From: Stenotrophomonas maltophilia
GTDB lineage: Bacteria; Pseudomonadota; Gammaproteobacteria; Xanthomonadales; Xanthomonadaceae
Direction: 5' to 3'
DNA: 20,162 nt
Assembly (NCBI GenBank): GCA_002435595.1
Contig: DJBL01000136.1
Coordinates: 1 to 20,162 of the forward strand
Shown in pieces: positions 7,729 to 13,870 of the stretch. Below the pieces are notes generated by a model, which had not been told where the DNA came from, did not search any database, and saw only the letters and a list, made by a program, of their open reading frames with translations. Position 1 is the first letter of the stretch. The number at the start of each line of letters is the position of its first letter. Position numbers and translations under genes: made by a program.

Positions 7729-9903
7729 CTAAAAATTTACTTTCCTGAGTGTTATAGAGACCCTGCGAACGCGGGGGCCGGCCTTCTCATTCTTTCGGCT
7801 TGGGATTTCATGTGTCCATGTATTCCGAGAGGCGCCGTCAAGAATGGTCGCGCTTCTGCGGGGCAGGATCTTCTCGAATTTTTCGCCCTGAGGGCCGCGG
7901 AAGAGCATTCCCCATGATTCTTGCAGGCTAATTGTAACTATCGGGCCTTTGAAACAATTTTTGCAATCAATGTGTCTCGCAATCCCCTGGTTCGATGAGT
8001 ACTCGTTTACAATTACCTGATCTGGTAATTCGGGAACAAGACCGTCGCGGAGGAGGCGACGAGCTAGTTTTGTGGCCCATTGCGGCAGCGGCCCGATATA
8101 GCTGGCAGGCGATACCTTCCTGGCTTTGTAGTCATATTTCCAGCCATAGTGTTGGACCCGCCGGCGCAAGTCACTAAGCCAAGGGGAATGATCAATCGTG
8201 GAAAGCAGCTCCTCCTCCTCCTCAGCCGAAATGTAGCTGGGCATAATTAAGAGGCCCGCGGGTTCGGCATGTCCACCATGGTTCTCGTTAAATTCTCCAC
8301 TTGTGGGCGCCGTCGTGATCTTCTCGGGAGGTGCATCTAAACGAGGCGGCGCTGGCAAGATGCCTACAATGGATGCATGTGTAAGCCATGCCTTGAACAA
8401 CGTGACGTCGATGCTATCAATTAACGTCGTGCTTGCATCGAGAAGCAGACTCGCGCTACCGAAGACCCGGAGCGCATTTTTAGTGGAATCCAGGACAATA
8501 TCGCCGCTAATGGTGAGCGGAATGACCGAGTCGCTTATATCTAGTCTCTTAACTAGGGCGACAGGGTTTCTTTTCCTGGCAATATCTATTGCCGCCGCGC
8601 GTACAACGTTGTCGTTTAGGTCTGCACGATACCAGAGGCCGCGAGCGCTGCTGCGACGCTGCCGCCATTGCTTATCGCCAGCCATCAGAACAACATTATC
8701 ATTCTCGATATTCCAGTGTAGCGGGGATGCGATGCTACCCGACCAGCCAAAAGGAGTTTTTTTCGGCACAGAGTGGCGCCAGGTCAAGAGAGCAATCAGC
8801 TTTCTGGCCTCAACCGGCCCTCGATAGCGCAAGTCTAAGTCGCGATAACCTGTGATAAGGCCGGACAGAGTTGCGCCCGTCCACCATACTGAAGGCGGCA
8901 TGCCTGGGAGATCAGTTTTCCAGGTGACAAAGTTTTCAGCGGATGGGCGAAGCAAGAGCAACTGGAGAGTAAAGCCTAGCGGGCTATTCTCTGCAAAGGA
9001 CAAATCAATGCTTGCGCGATCTTCGAGAATCTCAGTCGTACGAGCTTCAATGAGCTTGAGAAGACTCGGATTCTCGCCAAGCGACCGCGCGGCATCCAGA
9101 ATGTTGCCAAGAACCTGCTGTGGAACCCACCCCTCTCTAATGTTGATCTTCGAAAGAACTCCTTTCATCGCCGACCATAGTGCCAGCCCCGGCGGCGCCG
9201 TCTCACAGTCGAGGCGCCAAGGTGGCGCTACCCACCAGGGCGCCTCGAGTGCGGTCGGCGTTTCGGAAAATTCCACTGCCAACGCGCAACACAAAGTATC
9301 CAGCCATGGGTCTATAGCCGGCACAGACCATGCCGCCATAGCAGCTGCGCCGCGCAGGGCGTTCCACTCGGCAGGAGGATACGTTCTAGGTAGATTGGGC
9401 GGATCAAGCGACTGCCTATACGCTTCAAGCTGCTGCACGCGCATGGGCCGACGCGGCAGGTCCACGTTTGAGAAGCCCTGCGCCATCGCCAGTAGCTGAC
9501 TGCGCTGCGCATCCGTCTCAGCTACAAAAGACTCAACAGCAAAAATGGGCAGCGAGCTCGGCCATAAAACTGCCTGGTCTTCAGGTAAAACCTCCGACGT
9601 CGAACCTGTCCGCCAAACGCCATTTCGGAAGATCTGAAGATCTAGCTCGGGTAGCTGAGATAGATCGAACTCGGCAAGAACCGTGATAGGCCCCGAATTC
9701 TCTTCCCGATGTAGAGGCCGCCCAACGCCAAGGGTGATGCCCGCAGCGGGCCTTGCCCCTGACCACCATTCGTCGGCCAAGAAGGCAAGCCATTCCCGGT
9801 TGTCCAATGAAAGAACTAGCGAAGGAGATCCCACATCTGCTTCTGCCAATTCAGCCATGTGGTGATCCAGACCGAGCGTCATCTGTGAGGCCTTAGAGTT
9901 CAT
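7729..9903 (-). CDS. large protein with C-terminal AlkB-type 2OG/Fe(II) dioxygenase domain
   Basis: This protein has 724 residues. The start is ATG at 9903, which overlaps the helicase stop as ATGA and has GGACAG just upstream; the frame is open 33 codons further, but that lies inside the helicase gene. Residues 1 to about 545 match no family I know. They are rich in Trp and Pro, with no signal peptide or clear membrane segment. Residues about 548-724 are an AlkB-like dioxygenase. The domain opens with IMPSYISAEEEEELL and YGWKYDYKARK. The Fe ligands HxD are at 644-646 (QGIARHID) with the distal His at 698 (WTHEIPSR). The 2OG-binding arginine motif RVSITLR is at 714-720, matching AlkB RxNxTxR. 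The QGIxxHID...PIVxxSL pattern is nearer ALKBH8-like and small bacterial AlkB proteins than E. coli AlkB. Expected chemistry is oxidation of methylated or wobble bases in nucleic acid. The target is unknown. Confidence 0.85.
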   Translation of the reverse strand: MNSKASQMTLGLDHHMAELAEADVGSPSLVLSLDNREWLAFLADEWWSGARPAAGITLGVGRPLHREENSGPITVLAEFDLSQLPELDLQIFRNGVWRTGSTSEVLPEDQAVLWPSSLPIFAVESFVAETDAQRSQLLAMAQGFSNVDLPRRPMRVQQLEAYRQSLDPPNLPRTYPPAEWNALRGAAAMAAWSVPAIDPWLDTLCCALAVEFSETPTALEAPWWVAPPWRLDCETAPPGLALWSAMKGVLSKINIREGWVPQQVLGNILDAARSLGENPSLLKLIEARTTEILEDRASIDLSFAENSPLGFTLQLLLLRPSAENFVTWKTDLPGMPPSVWWTGATLSGLITGYRDLDLRYRGPVEARKLIALLTWRHSVPKKTPFGWSGSIASPLHWNIENDNVVLMAGDKQWRQRRSSARGLWYRADLNDNVVRAAAIDIARKRNPVALVKRLDISDSVIPLTISGDIVLDSTKNALRVFGSASLLLDASTTLIDSIDVTLFKAWLTHASIVGILPAPPRLDAPPEKITTAPTSGEFNENHGGHAEPAGLLIMPSYISAEEEEELLSTIDHSPWLSDLRRRVQHYGWKYDYKARKVSPASYIGPLPQWATKLARRLLRDGLVPELPDQVIVNEYSSNQGIARHIDCKNCFKGPIVTISLQESWGMLFRGPQGEKFEKILPRRSATILDGASRNTWTHEIPSRKNEKAGPRVRRVSITLRKVNF

Positions 9904-10979
9904 CTGTCCAGAATAGCAGGCCCAGGCAGCGACGCCAGTTGGGCTGCTGACAAGGGGGATGGACCGTTGACCAGCATTAAGCTCTGTCTGGCTCGAGCGC
10001 AAAGCATGTACATGCGCCTGTAGTCATCGAGCGTCGAGCAGGGTAGTGAGCGAGCCAAATCTTGAAGGTAGACCGTATCGAACTCAAGCCCGATCACAGA
10101 CTCGCTCGTGAGGACTGTAATACCGGGCTGTAGGACTTGCGTGGAACGAGATAGATTTGGATTCGCGCTTGTGTAGTAATCCAATCGAGCGCCGTCAGGC
10201 ACGCGGGTCTGCAAAAGCGAATACATGGTCTGCACATCCTGCACCGAGCATAAAATTACTCCGATTGAGCCACCCCGGTTTTTATAGCGCAAGGCGACCT
10301 GGTCGGAAAATTCGCTTAACGATGTGCATTCATGCAGGCGAGGCTTCTCACCCGTACGACTGGCGGGCACCACGCCCGGCGCAAGTACAGCTGATTTATG
10401 GAAATGTTCAGCCAATGCAGCAATTTGTGCTGTATTACGGTGATTTTTTGTGAGCCGGATAGGGTTGGGGAAACCCGCTGCGCAGATGTCAGGCAGGGTA
10501 GCTCTCTGCGAATCTGTGGTCTGATCTTCATCTGCAAACACAGTGGCGCTTTCTGCCCCATGCTGAAGAACCCAGCTGAAAAATCCCTTCGGAAGATTCT
10601 GCCCTTCGTCAACTATTAGGTGCTCTCTTTTCGGTTGCAGATCCTTTGATTTATAAGATTCCGCGAGCCTAGTCCAGTCATAAATATACCCGTGATCCTC
10701 AGATATTTTTCGCGAAAAAGTGTCCCAGTAGTCCTTTGACACTAGTTCGTGCATCGTCGAGGTGGGTGCGCCCAGTTGGCTCGAAAGAGCTGCCAGCATG
10801 CGATTTCTAGTCACCACTGAGCAATCGGTTTTGAGCTGATTAAGGTGGTTGCAACGAAGAACGGCAAGAGATGTCTTGCCAGAGCCAGGTGGGCCCACGA
10901 CGAAAAGAGGTGTATCAGCAGGCATTTCGTAAATCGCAATCTGCTCGCCGACCAAATCGTCCAGCTTTGGTAGCTTCAT
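9900..10979 (-). CDS. minimal SF1 (UvrD-like) helicase/ATPase
   Basis: This 359-residue P-loop protein carries the SF1 helicase motif set: Walker A GPPGSGKTS at 29-37, motif II VDEGQN at 123-128 (DExQ form), motif III FADEDQTT at 148-155, motif IV LTKNHRNT at 176-183, motif V ESVIGLEFDTVYL at about 293-305, and motif VI YMLCARARQSLML at about 324-336. UvrD, Rep and PcrA are about 670-730 residues. The lack of room for their 1B and 2B insertions makes this a stripped core, perhaps a DNA or RNA translocase or a nucleic-acid-gated ATPase. The ATG at 10979 overlaps the methyltransferase stop (ATGA) and its own stop overlaps the dioxygenase start (ATGA), so it is the middle gene of a tightly coupled operon. 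Its activity and substrate are not shown by sequence. Confidence 0.85.
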   Translation of the reverse strand: MKLPKLDDLVGEQIAIYEMPADTPLFVVGPPGSGKTSLAVLRCNHLNQLKTDCSVVTRNRMLAALSSQLGAPTSTMHELVSKDYWDTFSRKISEDHGYIYDWTRLAESYKSKDLQPKREHLIVDEGQNLPKGFFSWVLQHGAESATVFADEDQTTDSQRATLPDICAAGFPNPIRLTKNHRNTAQIAALAEHFHKSAVLAPGVVPASRTGEKPRLHECTSLSEFSDQVALRYKNRGGSIGVILCSVQDVQTMYSLLQTRVPDGARLDYYTSANPNLSRSTQVLQPGITVLTSESVIGLEFDTVYLQDLARSLPCSTLDDYRRMYMLCARARQSLMLVNGPSPLSAAQLASLPGPAILDR

Positions 10980-11815
10980 ACGGAGGTCTCGGTTATCAGA
11001 ATTGTGGTTACGGCTGGTTTCATAAAAAGGGCGTAATGAAGATTCTTGGGTTCTTTCTCGGTATCCGTAAAACGCTCCGTAGAATTCTCCACCATCTCAA
11101 ATCCTAGGTTTAGTAGGGAATCTTTGAATCTCGAGAAATTCCTGGACGCGTAAGGAGTTGAACTATTGGTATAGAGAACGGCGGAAAGACCGGTCCCAAT
11201 TTTATCAAGCGCAACAGCGATCTGTTGGGCAAGAATTTCGGGATCAATTGTAGGGCTTGCCAAGAGATACGATGCCACGACGATGGTAGGTTCGCCGCGA
11301 AGCGGGCCGAACGATGCCTGAGATATGTCTCCCCCAAACCAAACCGATGTCCGCTCGTGTAGCGCATGTGCACATCGCGCGCCCTGCGCAAGCCTTTCGC
11401 CCAGTCGGCGCATTGAGGAAGAGCGATCCACACCGAAATACCGGAACGGAACCTCCACGCCAACTACCTTTGCGAACGATAAGCCCGCAGTGAATGGGCC
11501 GCAGCCGATATCAACAAGCGTCGTTCCTGCGGATAACGACGCAGTGTCTATCAGTAGCCTAAAGGCATGCGCCAGCTCATCGAGATGCCGTTTTTGGTTG
11601 AAATCGGCATATAGCAAGGCACGATCATCTCCCGAGAGATGGCCGACGGGCGCATCAAAGTCTGCCTGTCCACCATTAATGACCTCGGAGAAAATGTCCC
11701 TCTTAGGCCACCCTAAAAGAGTGTCGATATTATCAAGAGTGCGACGATCATTTCGTATTCTTTCAAAGATCTCCCTAGAAAGAAGTTGATCCAACCAATT
11801 TGCTCCGTCTGACAT
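10976..11815 (-). CDS. class I SAM-dependent methyltransferase
   Basis: This 279-residue protein has a Rossmann-type SAM fold. Motif I is LVDIGCGPFTAG at 100-111, the acidic ribose-binding position is GVDRSSS at 128-134, and a motif-IV-like strand is VVASYLLASP at 179-188. A later YTNSSTPYASRNF stretch at about 215-227 is followed by LGFEMVEN. There is no DPPY/NPPY motif of N6-adenine or N4-cytosine DNA methylases and no PC motif of C5 methylases, so the substrate is open; RNA or a small molecule are both possible. The ATG at 11815 is chosen because AGAGGA lies six bases ahead of it. An in-frame ATG eight codons upstream (11839) has no ribosome binding site. It is the first gene of the island operon, and its stop overlaps the helicase start as ATGA. 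Confidence 0.83.
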   Translation of the reverse strand: MSDGANWLDQLLSREIFERIRNDRRTLDNIDTLLGWPKRDIFSEVINGGQADFDAPVGHLSGDDRALLYADFNQKRHLDELAHAFRLLIDTASLSAGTTLVDIGCGPFTAGLSFAKVVGVEVPFRYFGVDRSSSMRRLGERLAQGARCAHALHERTSVWFGGDISQASFGPLRGEPTIVVASYLLASPTIDPEILAQQIAVALDKIGTGLSAVLYTNSSTPYASRNFSRFKDSLLNLGFEMVENSTERFTDTEKEPKNLHYALFMKPAVTTILITETSV

Positions 11816-11821
11816 CCAAGT

Positions 11822-11827
11822 TCCTCT
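11822..11827 (-). promoter_or_regulatory. Shine-Dalgarno of the methyltransferase
   Basis: AGAGGA on the minus strand is six bases before the ATG at 11815. It lies inside the codons that an upstream start at 11839 would use, and so decides the start. Confidence 0.65.
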
Positions 11828-11857
11828 CTTAGGTTTCATTCCATTGCCGCACCTGTG

Positions 11858-11888
11858 ATCGTATCAGCGCAAGGGGGGAGAGCTGCAA
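11858..11888 (-). promoter_or_regulatory. weak candidate promoter of the island operon
   Basis: The minus strand reads TTGCAG (complement of 11883-11888), a 19-base spacer, then TACGAT (complement of 11858-11863), each 4 of 6 to consensus. It would give a leader of about 35 bases ending in the AGAGGA ribosome site. The spacing is longer than ideal, so this is only a candidate. Confidence 0.25.
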
Positions 11889-12061
11889 TCCTCCATAGGT
11901 CATGAAGCCCCTAATCGAACATGTATGCGACGAGCTCGACGGAAAAGAGAGCATTCGCCAAGTAGCTTCCCCGAGCGCATGGTCTATGTCCTGTTTCGGC
12001 TCTGTTTGAGCGTTATTGCCTGGAGGGTTTGCCTGTGCGCGCTCGTTACGCAGAAATACGC
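11889..12061. other. non-coding right end of the island
   Basis: I see no ORF with support here. The ORFs reading rightwards through it enter the truncated fpr copy out of frame. It ends with GGAGGG at 12022-12027 and a GTG at 12035 that is in frame with the fpr fragment. Confidence 0.4.
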
Positions 12062-12406
12062 CTGGCCACCGCCATGGCCGAGCGCGGGGTCGAGGTGGTG
12101 CTGCTGCAGGGTGCCCGCACCCCCGCCGAGCTGCTCTACAGCGACGACTTCTATTCCTTCGCGGCCGCCCACCCGGGCTTCCGCTACGTGCCGTGCCTGT
12201 CCCGCGAGCTGCCCGACACCCCGCACCCGGATGTGCGCCACGGCTACGTGCAGCAGCACCTGGCCGAGTTCGCGCCGAACCCGGCTACCGACATCGCCTA
12301 CCTGTGCGGCAACCCGGACATGGTCGATGCCACCTTCGAGGCGTTGAAGGTGGCTGGCCTGCCGACCCCGCAGGTGCGGCGCGAGAAGTACGTCAGCAGC
12401 AAGTAA
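12035..12406 (+). pseudogene. fpr: 5'-truncated fpr remnant (C-terminal 114 codons)
   Basis: This frame encodes LATAMAERGVEVVLL to REKYVSSK, equal to residues 136-249 of Fpr with seven amino-acid changes. The FAD domain and the NADP motif GTGVTPYRS are missing, so it cannot be a working reductase. The remnant has no internal stop or frameshift, and most differences are silent. That pattern fits divergence between strains under selection rather than decay of a tandem copy. A GTG at 12035 preceded by GGAGGG at seven bases could in principle start translation of a 123-residue product with nine foreign N-terminal residues; I list it from there. The downstream LPMO gene is convergent, so this fragment probably marks the original fpr end at this locus, or came with the island. 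Confidence 0.85.
12062..12406 (+). repeat. direct repeat, copy 2: detached fpr 3' end
   Basis: This is the second copy of the 345-bp fpr 3' segment (see 7229-7573). Homology starts abruptly at 12062; the bases before it (GCAGAAATACGC) have no counterpart at 7217-7228. It runs through the stop codon, which is TAA here and TAG in copy 1. After the stop the two copies share nothing. Confidence 0.93.
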
Positions 12407-12434
12407 GCCCGCTGCGCTGACCGGGAGGCGCCAG

Positions 12435-12452
12435 CGGCACCCCCCGGTGCCG
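12435..12452. terminator. GC hairpin between convergent fpr remnant and LPMO gene
   Basis: Arms 12435-12441 and 12446-12452 give a perfect 7-bp stem with a four-C loop, three bases past the LPMO stop. No T-run follows on either strand, so termination is possible but not well supported. Confidence 0.35.
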
Positions 12453-12455
12453 GGC

Positions 12456-13613
12456 TCAGTACGGAATCCAGGCGTCGCGCCAGGCCGAACCGATCCCGGG
12501 ACGATAGGGCTCGGCATTGACGTTGCACCAGGCGCCTTCCGGGAACGGCCGGCACGCGTACAACTGGCCATCGCTGCCCTTCACCACGGTCTGGCCCGGA
12601 ATGTAGCTGCCGATACCGGCGGGGTAGACGAAATCGTAGTCGCCTTCCGGCGGCACCTCCGGGGTCTGCACGTCCAGCTGGAACCGGTGGCCGGCCGAGA
12701 GGTACACGCGGTTGTCGGTGGCCGAGGCGATCGGCGTGACCACCCCATCGCGCATCACCCCCACCCGCGCATGGGTGGCGTGGGCGTTGACCTGGAGGGC
12801 CAGCTGCAGTGGCCATTGCGCCGGGGCAGTCTGGCCGCTGGCGAGCGTAGCCTGCACCGTCTCCACATCCTGCCCGGCGTGGGTGAACACCCGCAGCGAC
12901 AGCACGCTGCCCACCGGCAGTTCACCGCGCGCGGTGAGCGGACCTGCGTCCTGCCAGCCGGGTGGGGGCGTGCCGCCATCGCCTTCGAAGCGCACATCCA
13001 TGCAGGTGTAGAACGCCTCTGCCGAATCGGCCCGCTGCCAGGTGTTGTAGATCACATGCGGGCCGGTGCGCCGGGGCAGCTGGCATTCCAGCTTGTAGGT
13101 GCCATCGGGCGAGAGCGGCGTGTTGCCCAGCGCGCAGAACTGTTCCAGGTCGCCCCAGCCCATCGGCGTACCCGGCTGCCAGCCTTCGCGGGTGACGAAG
13201 AACTGCCAGTCACGCGTCACATGCGGTGCCGAGGCCTTGAACACGAACGTGAAGCGGCCAGTGGCATCGGCCTGGATCGGGGTGCGCTGCCAGTCGCTGC
13301 GGTCCACATCCAGGCCACGGAAGGTGGCGTTGTTGCCACTGCACAGCTTGCCGTCCGGCACCACGGCCTGGTGGTCGCCGTTGGCGTGGGCCTGGTTGAT
13401 GCCCGCCCAGTCGTAGAACGCCTGCGCGCCACCGATGGCCTTGGCGGCCGCGCAGGCCGGGTGGGTCGGATTTTCCGGATTGCCGAGGAAACAGGCGTAC
13501 ACGCGGCTGACCGGCGTGGTCATGGTGCCGTGGGCGTGCGCGGGCGCGCTGGCCGCGCCGCTGCCCACGGCCAATGCCAGGGCGATCAGGGAAAGGGAAT
13601 ATCGAGGGGTCAT
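12456..13613 (-). CDS. secreted AA10 lytic polysaccharide monooxygenase, GbpA-like, with C-terminal chitin-binding module
   Basis: This 385-residue exported copper enzyme likely cleaves crystalline chitin oxidatively. The ATG at 13613 is preceded by GGAGG at a good distance; an ATG six codons earlier would place that ribosome site inside the gene. The signal peptide is residues 1-27, ending AHA, so the mature protein starts with His28 (HGTMTTPVSR), the N-terminal copper ligand. The second ligand is His131 (SAPHVTRDWQ). The AA10 domain ends near the CMDVRF block. It is followed by a GbpA domain-2-like region (about 230-320, LPVGSVLSLRVFTHAG, VYLSAGHRFQLDVQTP) and a C-terminal module (about 326-385) with YIPGQTVV, GQLYACRPFPEGAWC and WRDAWIPY, typical of CBM5/12 or CBM73 chitin-binding modules. 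It is divergent from the diguanylate cyclase gene. Confidence 0.9.
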   Translation of the reverse strand: MTPRYSLSLIALALAVGSGAASAPAHAHGTMTTPVSRVYACFLGNPENPTHPACAAAKAIGGAQAFYDWAGINQAHANGDHQAVVPDGKLCSGNNATFRGLDVDRSDWQRTPIQADATGRFTFVFKASAPHVTRDWQFFVTREGWQPGTPMGWGDLEQFCALGNTPLSPDGTYKLECQLPRRTGPHVIYNTWQRADSAEAFYTCMDVRFEGDGGTPPPGWQDAGPLTARGELPVGSVLSLRVFTHAGQDVETVQATLASGQTAPAQWPLQLALQVNAHATHARVGVMRDGVVTPIASATDNRVYLSAGHRFQLDVQTPEVPPEGDYDFVYPAGIGSYIPGQTVVKGSDGQLYACRPFPEGAWCNVNAEPYRPGIGSAWRDAWIPY

Positions 13614-13870
13614 GATGCCTCCGCAGGGCAAGGATGGATGGCATACCCGGGTGGCCAGCGACGGTGGCGAGGGGGCGTGCCCGGCCGAGTATCTGGCGTT
13701 GTCAGGGAATCCTTAATCGGACAGGTTGCAGTTGATGCGCGTTGGGATGGGCGTCCGCCCGGGCCTGAGCAGCGCATCCCAGAATTCTGGGGCGCGGTGG
13801 CGAAGCAGCGAGGGCCATGCGCAGCGGCGGCGCGCGCTAAGATGCGCGCGCTCCCGGCGCGCGAGGCCGC
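13614..13870. promoter_or_regulatory. divergent intergenic region, LPMO / diguanylate cyclase
   Basis: These 257 bases separate two divergent genes and must hold both promoters. The most AT-rich spot is around 13708-13720. A TAAGAT at 13838-13843 could be a -10 for the cyclase, 27 bases ahead of its ATG, but no -35 matches. I see no gene, riboswitch or strong hairpin. Confidence 0.35.

Larger units (their letters stand above)
7574..12061. mobile_element. putative genomic island between two fpr 3' ends
   Basis: This 4.5-kb segment lies exactly between the fpr stop and the point where the truncated second fpr copy begins. Its base composition is visibly lower in GC than both flanks, and it uses TTA, ATA and AGA codons that the flanking genes nearly avoid. 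It holds a single three-gene minus-strand operon and two short non-coding ends. I see no integrase, transposase, tRNA or terminal inverted repeat, so it is either a degenerate integrative element, a cargo mobilised in trans, or a block exchanged by homologous recombination through fpr. The boundaries are those of the repeat and are firm on the right (homology starts at 12062). The mechanism is inference. Confidence 0.75.

Noticed and set aside
10976..11815. Restriction-modification system reading of the island
   Set aside because: The methyltransferase lacks DNA base-methylase motifs, and no recognisable endonuclease motif was seen in the other two genes, although the large N-terminal region remains unassigned.
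12015..12036. Short direct repeat TTGCCTG near the island's right end
   Set aside because: Seven bases repeated twice with no partner at the other island end; probably chance.
11925..12420. Several plus-strand frames crossing from the island end into the fpr copy
   Set aside because: Only the frame ending at 12406 encodes Fpr sequence. The others are Arg/Pro-rich shadows of it.
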